64,000 bases of DNA. Source: Chromohalobacter canadensis (GTDB lineage Bacteria; Pseudomonadota; Gammaproteobacteria; Pseudomonadales; Halomonadaceae). Under the pieces are notes generated by a model that was not told the origin of the DNA, did no database searches, and worked only from the letters and a program-made list of their open reading frames with translations. The position numbers were made by a program, and so were the translations under genes. The DNA lies in the NCBI RefSeq assembly GCF_034479555.1, contig NZ_CP140151.1, positions 2,604,001 to 2,668,000 of the forward strand, in the 5' to 3' direction. Below, piece after piece: positions 1 to 7,328 of the stretch. Position 1 is the first letter of the stretch. Each line of letters opens with the position of its first letter.

Positions 1-276
1 ATCCAGCGGTACCCCAAGTACCTCGAGGTGTGTCTTCACTTCCGCCAGCGGCAGGGCACTACGAAAGCCCAGGGCCTGGCGGCCCGGCGGGACGGTATGA
101 GGATTGCCGGACGTTGCCTGGGGGGCATGTAGGCGCAAGGCGAAGTCATCCAGGTAGAGGTCGGTGCGTGTCGCATCGTGGTAGCGTGCCTCGAGCCCCA
201 GTACGCGTGTGTAGAAATCGATGCTGCGCTCGAGGTCGGTGACGTTTACCACCAGATGGTCGATGGCATTGAGCAT
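1..276 (-). CDS. VOC-family (glyoxalase/dioxygenase fold) protein, 5' part
   Basis: The reverse strand reads from an ATG at 276 off the left edge, so only the first 92 residues are visible. The start (MLNAIDHLVVNVTDLERSI) is typical of a vicinal-oxygen-chelate beta-alpha-beta-beta-beta module, with the usual metal-ligand His at residue 7 and the family phrase FYTRVLGLE at about residues 21-29. Members of this fold include glyoxalase I, ring-cleavage dioxygenases and fosfomycin-resistance proteins; nothing visible separates these. It is divergent from the methyltransferase gene starting at 444. Substrate unknown. Confidence 0.8.
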   Translation of the reverse strand, partial: MLNAIDHLVVNVTDLERSIDFYTRVLGLEARYHDATRTDLYLDDFALRLHAPQATSGNPHTVPPGRQALGFRSALPLAEVKTHLEVLGVPLD

Positions 277-443
277 GGCGAATTGTCCAAAAAGTGACGG
301 TCGGCCCCAAGGGGGAAGGACATCATGCACGTTCGAGGCGGTCTGCATCCAGTCGAAAGATACACGCGTGCGTATTCGTGAGAGTGTCTGCCGGTGAGTA
401 CTCGCCGTCGGGCCGGTCAATCTATGCAGTCATGTGAGGCCCA

Positions 444-1136
444 ATGACGACACCATCTATATCACCGGCCGTTACGCCTGCGTGCCCCCTGTGTGCCGCG
501 TCGCACAGCGTGCCCTCACCGGGTGCGCCGCCACGCACCTATTATCGCTGCCCGGCGTGCGCCTTGATCTTCGTCGCTCCCGAGGAGCGCCCCACGGCCG
601 AAGAAGAGCGCGCGGTCTACGACCTCCACGAGAACACGCCCGAAGACCCAGGCTATCGCCGCTTTTTGGCACGCTTGTGCGACCCCTTGCTGGCGCGTCT
701 GCCGCCTGCCTCGCAAGGGCTCGATTTCGGATGTGGGCCAGGACCGACATTGTCGTTGATGATGGAAGATGCTGGGCATCGCATGACGGTCTTTGATCCT
801 TTCTATGCGCCGTATCCTGAACGTCTGGCGCGGCATTACGACGTCATCACCGCCAGTGAAGTGGTGGAGCATCTGCATGCGCCAGGGCAGGTATTGGCCG
901 ACTTGATCGCGCGGCTACGTCAAGGAGGCTGGCTGGGCATCATGACCCAGCGCAGCGATGGCGTCACCGACCTTACGCGCTGGCGTTACATGCGTGATTC
1001 GACGCATGTCTGCTTCTTCTCCAAGCGCAGTTTTGACTACCTCGCCGAACAACACGGGCTGACGGTGACGTTCCCGCGTGATGATGTGGTGCTCTTGCAG
1101 CGGGCGTCGGGCGGTTTCGATTACGAAAAGCATTAG
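444..1136 (+). CDS. Class I SAM-dependent methyltransferase with N-terminal zinc ribbon
   Basis: This 230-residue protein has an N-terminal CxxC...CxxC zinc ribbon (Cys14, Cys17, Cys36, Cys39) followed by a Rossmann-fold methyltransferase domain. The SAM-binding glycine loop is LDFGCGPG (93-100) and an acidic residue ending strand 2 follows in VFDPF. ITASEVVEHL matches motif IV of small-molecule methyltransferases. The substrate cannot be deduced. It stands alone, with an AT-rich gap downstream. A longer overlapping frame from 434 covers only the first half and is a shadow. Confidence 0.85.
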   Translation: MTTPSISPAVTPACPLCAASHSVPSPGAPPRTYYRCPACALIFVAPEERPTAEEERAVYDLHENTPEDPGYRRFLARLCDPLLARLPPASQGLDFGCGPGPTLSLMMEDAGHRMTVFDPFYAPYPERLARHYDVITASEVVEHLHAPGQVLADLIARLRQGGWLGIMTQRSDGVTDLTRWRYMRDSTHVCFFSKRSFDYLAEQHGLTVTFPRDDVVLLQRASGGFDYEKH

Positions 1137-1293
1137 GCATTCACGCATAAGAGCATATCTTTTTTGTGCTCAGGGGACTGGTGGGGGTGTGATTTTAATG
1201 CTCCATTAAGCGCCTTAAGAAGGAAAAGCAACTGCATTATGACTTTTTGCGGCATATAGGTTTCGGCTATAGGCGCGATTGGTAAATCTGTTA

Positions 1294-1322
1294 TTGCGTT
1301 TATTGTTAGCTTGCTATATATT
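1294..1322 (+). promoter_or_regulatory. Possible sigma-70 promoter of the small exported protein gene
   Basis: TTGCGT at 1294-1299 and TATATT at 1317-1322 are separated by 17 bp in an AT-rich stretch ending 46 bp before the ATG at 1369. Identified by eye against the sigma-70 consensus only. Confidence 0.35.
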
Positions 1323-1331
1323 TTACTCAAC

Positions 1332-1345
1332 GTTCGCAAGCGAAC
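1332..1345. promoter_or_regulatory. 14-bp palindrome, candidate operator
   Basis: GTTCGCAAGCGAAC is a perfect palindrome (GTTCGC, AA, GCGAAC) lying just downstream of the proposed -10 element and ahead of the Shine-Dalgarno of the gene at 1369. The position suits a repressor site or a small leader hairpin. No regulator can be named. Confidence 0.35.
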
Positions 1346-1368
1346 ATGAACACGCAAGGAGATTCATC

Positions 1369-1656
1369 ATGCAAGTACGTACCCTTATTGCCGCCGTCGC
1401 CCTCGCCGCTCTGCCGGTTGCCGCTCAAGCTAGCATTGCCTCTGCAGAAGCGCTGCACGTCAATCACGAGTCACTGCAGGCCAACCAGGGTGCCGATCAG
1501 GCATCCGTGAGCTTCCAGCAGCTCGATACTTCGGGCGCCGACAGTTTTGGCGTCGCCAAGGCTCGGCACTACATTTCAGTGCATAACACCAAGCAGACCG
1601 ACCTGCCCAGCGATACACAGGAGCAGCAGCAGATCGGTCATCGCGCGGATTGGTAA
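1369..1656 (+). CDS. Small exported protein, unknown function
   Basis: A 95-residue protein with a clear Sec signal peptide: MQVRT, then a hydrophobic Ala/Leu/Val core, then a likely signal peptidase I site after AAQA (about residue 20). The mature part is short, polar and rich in Gln, Ser, Asp and His, without cysteines or a recognisable domain. The ATG at 1369 is chosen because AAGGAG lies at 1356-1361 and because the signal peptide begins there; an in-frame upstream start at 1279 lacks both. A strong bidirectional-looking terminator follows. Probably a periplasmic or secreted small protein; I do not recognise the family. Confidence 0.7.
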   Translation: MQVRTLIAAVALAALPVAAQASIASAEALHVNHESLQANQGADQASVSFQQLDTSGADSFGVAKARHYISVHNTKQTDLPSDTQEQQQIGHRADW

Positions 1657-1702
1657 GGTGCTGATTGACGGTGTCGCCAAGGCGCCGTCTGAACGGATAT
1701 GC

Positions 1703-1737
1703 AAAAGCCACCCGCCTTTCGAGGCGGGTGGCTTTTT
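1703..1737. terminator. Rho-independent terminator, probably bidirectional
   Basis: AAAAGCCACCCGCC (1703-1716), a 6-nt loop, and its complement followed by a T-run (1723-1737). It separates the rightward small-protein gene from the leftward baeR gene and has A/T runs on both sides of the stem, so it could serve both. Confidence 0.85.
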
Positions 1738-1758
1738 ATTGTGTTGCTGGTAGGGGAT

Positions 1759-2442
1759 TCAAGCGTCGGGCTGGTACTTGTACCCGACACTGTAGACGGA
1801 GCGGATGATGTCGCGCTCGGGATAGGCGTCGGCAATCTTACGGCGCAATTTCTTGACGTGACTGTCTACGGTGCGCTCGGAGACGATGCGGTGGTCGCGA
1901 TACATGTGGTCCATCAGTTGATCGCGGGAGAAGATCCGTCCCGGGGCGTGCATCATGACCTTGAGCAACTGAAATTCGACGGCGGTCAGACCGAGGTCGT
2001 GTCCTTGGGCCAGCGCACGCCAGCCATCTTCGTCGAGGTGTAGGGGTGGGGCGCTGGCCGAGTCCTCATGGCGTGGTTGCAGGCGGCGTAATACGGCCTT
2101 GATCCGCGCCACGACCTCGCGCGGGCTGAATGGCTTGCAGATATAGTCGTCGGCGCCCAGCTCCAGGCCGAGGAGCCGGTCGATCTCCTCGACCCGGGCG
2201 GTCAACATGATCACGGGCAGCGAGGGATGATCTTCGTTGATGTGTCGGCACAGCGTCAGGCCATCGGTGCCGGGCAGCATCAGGTCGAGCAATACCAGTG
2301 CGGACGCGTTGCCGTTTAGCCAGGGCATGACCTCGTCGCCGTGGGCGAGATGGTGCGTGGCGTAGCCGCTTTGCTGAAGGTAGTCGGCGACCAGGCGGGC
2401 GATCTTGGGTTCGTCTTCAACGATCAGGATGGGGTCGGTCAT
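1759..2442 (-). CDS. baeR: OmpR-family response regulator BaeR
   Basis: A 227-residue two-domain response regulator. The receiver domain has the acidic pair at residues 10-11, the phospho-acceptor Asp53 in LLDLMLPG, and the conserved Lys in CKPFSPRE; a winged-helix DNA-binding domain with the typical VDSHVKKLRRK recognition segment follows. The start at 2442 overlaps the baeS stop by 4 nt (ATGA), indicating translational coupling; longer in-frame extensions lie inside baeS and are not used. BaeR proteins respond to envelope stress and toxic compounds and often activate RND efflux genes; no efflux operon lies beside this pair here. The assignment rests mainly on the BaeS partner. Confidence 0.85.
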   Translation of the reverse strand: MTDPILIVEDEPKIARLVADYLQQSGYATHHLAHGDEVMPWLNGNASALVLLDLMLPGTDGLTLCRHINEDHPSLPVIMLTARVEEIDRLLGLELGADDYICKPFSPREVVARIKAVLRRLQPRHEDSASAPPLHLDEDGWRALAQGHDLGLTAVEFQLLKVMMHAPGRIFSRDQLMDHMYRDHRIVSERTVDSHVKKLRRKIADAYPERDIIRSVYSVGYKYQPDA

Positions 2443-3926
2443 GAGGGGCTCCAGCTGGCCTTGGGGGCGTCGTGATCGAGGGTGTCGTCGGCGTGGCGCA
2501 GGGGGAAGACGAGTGTCCAGCGCAACCCGCCGAGCGGCGAGGAAGACGGGGTCAATGTGCCGCCGTGCGCGTTGACGAGCGCGCTGGCGATCGCTAGCCC
2601 CAGGCCGCTGCCGCCGCTGCGACGGTTGCGCGAGCCCTCGACACGGTACAGACGCTCGGTCAGGCGTGGTTGTGCCTCCTCGGCAACGCCCGGGGCGCTG
2701 TCTTCCCAGGTCAGGCACAGATGATCGGAATGGCGCTCGAGACGTATGCGCAACTGGCCCGGGGCGTCGGTGTAGGCGCAGGTGTTGCTCAACAGATTAT
2801 TCCACAATTGGCGCAGCCGCTGTGGATCGCCGTGAATCGGCGCCGGAGCGGTGCCGATTTCTGTCTCCAGCGCGATGCCGCGTGTATTCAGCCAGCCATG
2901 TGCCTCGTCGAGTCGCGCCCTCAGCGTATCCGCCAGATCGTGCGGGGCCAGGTAGATATCCAGGGCGCCCGCATCACTCTGGGCGAGCAGGCGTAGATCG
3001 TCGACCAGACGTTCGAGTTGAGTCACCTCCTGGGCGAGCGAGGCGAGCGTCTCGCCGCCAAGCGGGCGCACGCCGTCCTCGATCGCTTCGATCTCGCCGC
3101 GCAACACAGCCATTGGTGTGCGCAATTCATGGGCGATGTCAGCGACCCACTGCTGGCGGTTACGTCGATTGGCCTCCAGCGTCTCGGCGAGCACGTTGAA
3201 GTCGGCGGACAGGCGGGAAAGCTCGTCGTGGCCACGTTCGGGAAGACGCACGGCGAAGTCGCCCTGGGTCATGCGGCGGGTCGCCGCGGTCATGTCACGG
3301 GCACGCCGCCCCAGCCACCAGGCGAGGCCCGCGGCGAGCAGTAGCGAGGCCATCGAGAGTGAAGCGACGATGATCGTCATGTTGCGCAACTGACGCTGCA
3401 GGAAGATACGGTCCATGCGTGCCATCAGTTGCGCAGGGGGGAGGTAGCCGAGACGGCCGACGACCTTTCCTTGATGCTCGATGTCGATAAAGCGGGGCTG
3501 CGGAGGCGGTTCCGCATCGGAAGGTGATTTGCCGGGTGGCAGTGGGCGGCCGATGATGGCGTCGCCCTCGGCATCGAGTACCACGAAATCCCGCGCATCG
3601 CTCAATTCGCGGTCGATGCCGCTGGGCGGTTGGCGTTCGCCTGGCCAGAGTTGGTTACGTACCATGCGATGCCAGGCGCGTGGATCGTCGCGTAGCCAAT
3701 GCCAGTTGCCATGTTCCTGCCAGCGTTCGGCGAGCGCGGTGGCTAGGGTGTCGGCACGATTGGCTTGGGTGCGTTCCAAGTAGTCGATGAAGCCTTGGTC
3801 GAGGCTGCGGGCAATGAGCAGGAAGCTCATGCCACCGATCAATACGTTGGTCAGCAGGATGGCGGCGAACAGCTTGAGGCTGATGCGCGCCATGCGAGGA
3901 CGCTTGAAACGTAGCCGATGTTTCAT
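2439..3926 (-). CDS. baeS: Sensor histidine kinase BaeS
   Basis: A 495-residue membrane histidine kinase. TM1 is at about 17-40, a periplasmic domain of about 140 residues follows, TM2 is at about 183-206, and a HAMP domain spans about 207-258. The H-box has phospho-acceptor His266 (VADIAHELRTP), with an N-box (NNLLSNTCAY) and a G-box (GSGLGLAIA) in the HATPase domain. The segments FIDYLERTQANR and HGNWHWLRDD resemble the periplasmic start of E. coli BaeS as I remember it. It phosphorylates the BaeR encoded immediately downstream. The periplasmic stretch around 133-145 is Pro-rich. Confidence 0.87.
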   Translation of the reverse strand: MKHRLRFKRPRMARISLKLFAAILLTNVLIGGMSFLLIARSLDQGFIDYLERTQANRADTLATALAERWQEHGNWHWLRDDPRAWHRMVRNQLWPGERQPPSGIDRELSDARDFVVLDAEGDAIIGRPLPPGKSPSDAEPPPQPRFIDIEHQGKVVGRLGYLPPAQLMARMDRIFLQRQLRNMTIIVASLSMASLLLAAGLAWWLGRRARDMTAATRRMTQGDFAVRLPERGHDELSRLSADFNVLAETLEANRRNRQQWVADIAHELRTPMAVLRGEIEAIEDGVRPLGGETLASLAQEVTQLERLVDDLRLLAQSDAGALDIYLAPHDLADTLRARLDEAHGWLNTRGIALETEIGTAPAPIHGDPQRLRQLWNNLLSNTCAYTDAPGQLRIRLERHSDHLCLTWEDSAPGVAEEAQPRLTERLYRVEGSRNRRSGGSGLGLAIASALVNAHGGTLTPSSSPLGGLRWTLVFPLRHADDTLDHDAPKASWSPS

Positions 3927-3957
3927 GAGGCGACTCTTGATCTACGAAACGGCCGTG

Positions 3958-4006
3958 GCGCGGGCGCATGACCGCAGGATGAGCTCATCATGCAGGACGC
4001 CCGCGC
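3958..4006. repeat. Nested inverted repeats between folK and baeS
   Basis: Outer arms GCGCGGGCG (3958-3966) and CGCCCGCGC (3998-4006) enclose a perfect 12-bp palindrome GATGAGCTCATC (3978-3989). The structure lies 32 bp upstream of the baeS start and downstream of folK on the same strand. It could end folK transcription, although no T-run is present, or be a binding site controlling baeSR. Confidence 0.45.
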
Positions 4007-4063
4007 AAGAAACCGTCACGCAATGTGCAAGCAGTGTGCATCACGCGGCTCGGTCCCGGGATG

Positions 4064-4582
4064 TCAATCCGGATGTGAGAGCGTACGGCCACGCCAAGTG
4101 AAGGACACGGGCCATAGGTGTTGGTCGCCGTTCGTGAACGCGGCCCACAGCGCGGCATAGGAGGTTCCCACCTCAGGATGCGGCGTCTCCGGCAACAACT
4201 CGGCGAGTGGCCGCAGCACGAATGCATGTTGGAGGATTTCGTCACGCGGGAGGTCGACGCCTTCGATATGGCCGCATCGGTCGCCCACCGTGAGCAGGTC
4301 GATATCCAGGGTGCGTGGGCTGAACTTGGGGCTACCCGGTAGGCGCCCGTTGTCGGCTTCGACCCGTTTGCACCAGGCTTGCAGCTCGCCGACCGTGAGG
4401 GTGGAGTGGAACGCTGCGACAAGATTGTAAAAATTGCGCCCGTCCTCGAAGCCGACCGGTTCGCTTTCGAAGACGCGCGATACCTGCACGTCTCCGAAGG
4501 TGTCGGTGAGGGCGTCGAGACAGGCAAGAACGTGGCGCTCGCGATCGATATTGCTGCCGATGCTGACGGTCACCTGTGTCAT
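4064..4582 (-). CDS. folK: 6-hydroxymethyl-7,8-dihydropterin pyrophosphokinase
   Basis: FolK transfers pyrophosphate from ATP to 6-hydroxymethyl-dihydropterin in folate synthesis. The 172-residue protein shows the family hallmarks: SIGSNI at 7-12, FESEPVGF at 38-45, and the metal-binding RTLDIDLL segment with Asp93 and Asp95. The ATG at 4582 overlaps the stop of folB by 4 nt, so the two consecutive folate-pathway genes are translationally coupled; longer in-frame extensions lie within folB. Confidence 0.93.
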   Translation of the reverse strand: MTQVTVSIGSNIDRERHVLACLDALTDTFGDVQVSRVFESEPVGFEDGRNFYNLVAAFHSTLTVGELQAWCKRVEADNGRLPGSPKFSPRTLDIDLLTVGDRCGHIEGVDLPRDEILQHAFVLRPLAELLPETPHPEVGTSYAALWAAFTNGDQHLWPVSFTWRGRTLSHPD

Positions 4583-4932
4583 TCCTGCCCCCGCGTGATA
4601 CGTACGCCCACGCTGGCGGCATTGGCAACCGCACCGGGTTTGCGGACGGTCAGGCTGAGCCGGGCGATGGTGAATTCTTGGCGCAAAGTCTCGGCCAGGC
4701 GTTCGGCAAAGGTTTCGACCAGCGCGAACTGATGGGCCTCGGCGAATTCGCCGATACGTGCGCTGATGGCGGCGTAGTCGAGCGTCTGTTGGATATCGTC
4801 TCGCTGTGCGGCGGGGCGAATGTCGGTCGCCAGTTCGAGATCCAGCCGCAGCCGCTGGCGAAGGGTGCGTTCCCAGTCGTAGACACCGATGACGGTATCC
4901 ACTTCCAGTGCCTCGATCAGCACGTGATCCAC
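4579..4932 (-). CDS. folB: Dihydroneopterin aldolase
   Basis: A 117-residue FolB protein, the aldolase/epimerase that supplies the FolK substrate. Characteristic sequence includes VDTVIGVYDWER near the N terminus (active-site Glu in DWE), a central LDYA, and a C-terminal Lys in VRKPGAV. It forms a two-gene folate operon with folK. The short gap to the divergent plsY gene holds both promoters. Confidence 0.93.
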   Translation of the reverse strand: MDHVLIEALEVDTVIGVYDWERTLRQRLRLDLELATDIRPAAQRDDIQQTLDYAAISARIGEFAEAHQFALVETFAERLAETLRQEFTIARLSLTVRKPGAVANAASVGVRITRGQE

Positions 4933-5083
4933 GGCGTATCCTCATTAGGTCGGACATTGATGCGGCGAAGCCCGGTCAGCGCTTCGCGGCGTCGCAAACC
5001 TTAGATTGTACGTCATGGAGGTGGCAGAATCATGGGCGGGGCCTATGCATCGGTGTCGCCCACGCCATGAGGGAGTCCAACCC

Positions 5084-5716
5084 ATGTCTCCAGTCTTGCC
5101 CGTCGCTGCCTTGGTGGTGGCCGGCTATCTAAGCGGATCGCTGCTTGGCGCCGTCTGGGTGTGTCGTGCGCTGGGGCGTCGCGATCCGCGTTACGCGGGA
5201 TCGCGCAACCCCGGATTTTCGAATGTTTTGCGTGTGCATGGGGCGGTGCCGGCCGCCTTGACCCTGACGGTCGATGCGGTCAAAGCCATGCCGGTGCTCT
5301 GGGTGGCGCAACGTGAGGCGTTGCCGTTGTGGCTACAAGGCGCGGTGGGATTGTCGGTGTTAGTGGGACACAGCTATCCAGCGTGGCATCGTGGACGCGG
5401 TGGAAAAGCCGTGGCCAGTGCCTTTGGTGTACTACTGATGATCGCGACGCCGGTGGCCTGGGTATGCGCTCTATGCTGGGCCATCTTGGCGTGGCGCTCG
5501 CGTACTGCGGCGGTGGCGTCGCTGGCTGCGGCTTTGCTCGCCCCGTTGGCTAGCTATTGGCTAGCGCGCGAGGCGACGCTGGTCGTGAGCGTCTTCTCAG
5601 CGTTGGTGTTGGTGCGCCATGCCTGGAATATTCGCCGCTTGGGGCAGGGCGGTGAGCCGGGGCTTGCACGCTCCTCGCGCGAAGAAGATGGTGACGTCAG
5701 ACCGCCGGAGGGGTGA
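5084..5716 (+). CDS. plsY: Acyl-phosphate glycerol-3-phosphate acyltransferase PlsY
   Basis: An integral membrane enzyme that acylates glycerol-3-phosphate with acyl-phosphate in phospholipid synthesis. The 210-residue protein has about five hydrophobic segments and the PlsY signatures [15 protein letters not shown] near residues 37-51 (usually GSGNxGAxN), [18 protein letters not shown] in the middle, and [12 protein letters not shown] toward the C terminus. The ATG at 5084 follows GGGAG at 5071-5075; a longer frame from 5006 adds a poorly conserved polar extension. Its 3' end overlaps that of tsaD by 20 bp, convergently. The folB-plsY-tsaD-rpsU-dnaG-rpoD order is typical of gammaproteobacteria. 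Confidence 0.92.
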   Translation: MSPVLPVAALVVAGYLSGSLLGAVWVCRALGRRDPRYAGSRNPGFSNVLRVHGAVPAALTLTVDAVKAMPVLWVAQREALPLWLQGAVGLSVLVGHSYPAWHRGRGGKAVASAFGVLLMIATPVAWVCALCWAILAWRSRTAAVASLAAALLAPLASYWLAREATLVVSVFSALVLVRHAWNIRRLGQGGEPGLARSSREEDGDVRPPEG

Positions 5717-6728
5717 GCGTTGCTAGTGGCCAGCGTGGCGTCGCCTGCATGGTCGCGTCGTCGCGCTCACCGGCGAGCAAGCGTTGTGCCCCGACGTAGG
5801 CGATCATCGCGCCGTTATCGGTGCAGAAGCGTCCACGTGGATAGAACGCCTGCGCCTGGCGTTTAGCGGTGGCATGGTCGAGACGCTCGCGCAAGCGGTG
5901 ATTGGCGCTGACGCCGCCGGCCACCACGAGACGCTTGAGCCCCGTGGCATCGAGGGCGCGACGACATTTGATGACCAGCGTGTCGACGACGGCTTCCTCG
6001 AAGGCGCGCGCGATATCGGCTCGGTCCTGATCGCTGAGGGGGCCGGCTTCCTGAAGCTTTCGGGCGGTGGTCAGGGTATGTGTCTTGAGCCCGGAGAAGC
6101 TGAAGTCGAGTCCCGGGCGATCGGTCATGGGGCGCGGGAAACGAAACCGGTTGGGGTCGCCGCGTTCGGCGAGCTTGGCCACCTGTGGGCCACCGGGATA
6201 GGGCAGGTCGAGCATCTTGGCGGCCTTATCGAAGGCTTCGCCTGCGGCATCGTCGACCGACTCGCCGAGCAAGCGATAGCGTCCGAGTCCGTGTACTTCG
6301 ACGAGTTGGGTGTGCCCACCCGATACCAGTAGGGCTACGAAGGGAAAGTCGGGCGGCGTGTCCTCGAGCATCGGCGCCAGTAGATGTCCTTCCATGTGGT
6401 GCACGCCGAGTACCGGGATGTTCCAGGCACGCGCCAGGCCGTGCGCGGTCGAGGCACCCACCATCAAGGCGCCGACAAGCCCGGGCCCGGCCGTGTAGGC
6501 GATGGCGTCGAGTTCAGCACCGTCAAGCGCGGCCTCGTCGAGCACCTGGCGAATCAGTGGCAGCAATTTGCGAGTATGATCGCGCGAAGCGAGCTCTGGC
6601 ACCACGCCGCCGAAGTCGGCATGCATCGCCATTTGGCTATGCAGCGCATCGGCGATCAGGCCGCGCTCGGTATCGTAGATGGCGACGCCAGTTTCGTCGC
6701 AGGAGGTCTCGATGCCCAATACCCGCAT
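5697..6728 (-). CDS. tsaD: tRNA N6-threonylcarbamoyladenosine synthase, catalytic subunit TsaD
   Basis: TsaD transfers threonylcarbamoyl to A37 of ANN-decoding tRNAs with TsaB and TsaE. The 343-residue protein has the ASKHA-fold start [13 protein letters not shown], the metal-binding HHMEGH motif with His111 and His115, the [11 protein letters not shown] phosphate loop, and a C-terminal [12 protein letters not shown] segment. It is divergent from rpsU, sharing a 232-bp promoter region, as in many gammaproteobacteria. Confidence 0.96.
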   Translation of the reverse strand: MRVLGIETSCDETGVAIYDTERGLIADALHSQMAMHADFGGVVPELASRDHTRKLLPLIRQVLDEAALDGAELDAIAYTAGPGLVGALMVGASTAHGLARAWNIPVLGVHHMEGHLLAPMLEDTPPDFPFVALLVSGGHTQLVEVHGLGRYRLLGESVDDAAGEAFDKAAKMLDLPYPGGPQVAKLAERGDPNRFRFPRPMTDRPGLDFSFSGLKTHTLTTARKLQEAGPLSDQDRADIARAFEEAVVDTLVIKCRRALDATGLKRLVVAGGVSANHRLRERLDHATAKRQAQAFYPRGRFCTDNGAMIAYVGAQRLLAGERDDATMQATPRWPLATLTPPAV

Positions 6729-6813
6729 GTGTCGTCATTTCCCCGCTATCCCATGAAGCCCGCCATTCTACGCCTTTCGCGGCGTGCGTGGCAGGGGCCG
6801 TCAGGTAAAGGCT

Positions 6814-6842
6814 TTGCAAAGCAATCTTACGGCGACTAGAAT
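6814..6842 (+). promoter_or_regulatory. Sigma-70-type promoter of the rpsU-dnaG-rpoD operon
   Basis: TTGCAA at 6814-6819 and TAGAAT at 6837-6842 are separated by exactly 17 bp. Transcription from here would give a leader of about 110 nt before the rpsU ATG at 6961. It is the best consensus match in the tsaD-rpsU gap. Confidence 0.6.
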
Positions 6843-6960
6843 ACTGTGTTCTGCAAGACTGGGTCGTGCACTCGTCATGCCGTTGGCAATCGCTAAACAT
6901 GGGCTGGCTGGGTGTGCGTTCAATCCGAACTCATCTTTCCTAAAGGTAGGTGATTGGTTA

Positions 6961-7176
6961 ATGCCTTCTGTAAAAGTACGTGATAACGAGCCGTTCGACG
7001 TCGCTCTGCGGCGTTTCAAACGTTCTTGCGAAAAAGGCGGCGTTCTCTCCGAAGTCCGTCGTCGTGAGACTTATGAAAAGCCCACCGCAGTGCGCAAGCG
7101 CAAGGCTGCTGCGGCGGTCAAGCGTCATGCCAAGAAGCTGCAGCGCGAGCGCAAGCGTTTCGAACGGCTGTATTGA
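6961..7176 (+). CDS. rpsU: 30S ribosomal protein bS21
   Basis: A 71-residue, very basic protein starting [20 protein letters not shown] and ending [10 protein letters not shown], the standard bS21 sequence. It is the first gene of the macromolecular synthesis operon that ties ribosome, primase and sigma-70 production. Two hairpins follow before dnaG, the second with a T-run, allowing uneven expression of the three genes. Confidence 0.98.
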   Translation: MPSVKVRDNEPFDVALRRFKRSCEKGGVLSEVRRRETYEKPTAVRKRKAAAAVKRHAKKLQRERKRFERLY

Positions 7177-7184
7177 TCCGTACT

Positions 7185-7206
7185 AGAAGCGGCCTAGGTC
7201 GCTTCT
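7185..7206 (+). other. Hairpin after rpsU (no T-run)
   Basis: AGAAGCG (7185-7191) pairs with CGCTTCT (7200-7206), extended inward by three further pairs. No T-run follows, so it is more likely an RNA-stabilising or processing structure at the rpsU 3' end than a terminator. Confidence 0.5.
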
Positions 7207-7217
7207 AAGAGGGACGC

Positions 7218-7250
7218 CAAGCGGCTGCCATCAGGTGGCCGCTTGTTTTT
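7218..7250 (+). terminator. Partial terminator between rpsU and dnaG
   Basis: CAAGCGGC (7218-7225) pairs with GCCGCTTG (7238-7245), followed by TTTTT. Its place matches the leaky rpsU-dnaG terminator known in E. coli, which keeps dnaG expression below that of rpsU. Confidence 0.75.
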
Positions 7251-7328
7251 CTCACCCCGCTGTTTCCGCGCTGCCTGGCTCCGTGATTTCCGCGATACAG
7301 ACAACGTTTCGTCGAGCGCTTCCCCGCC

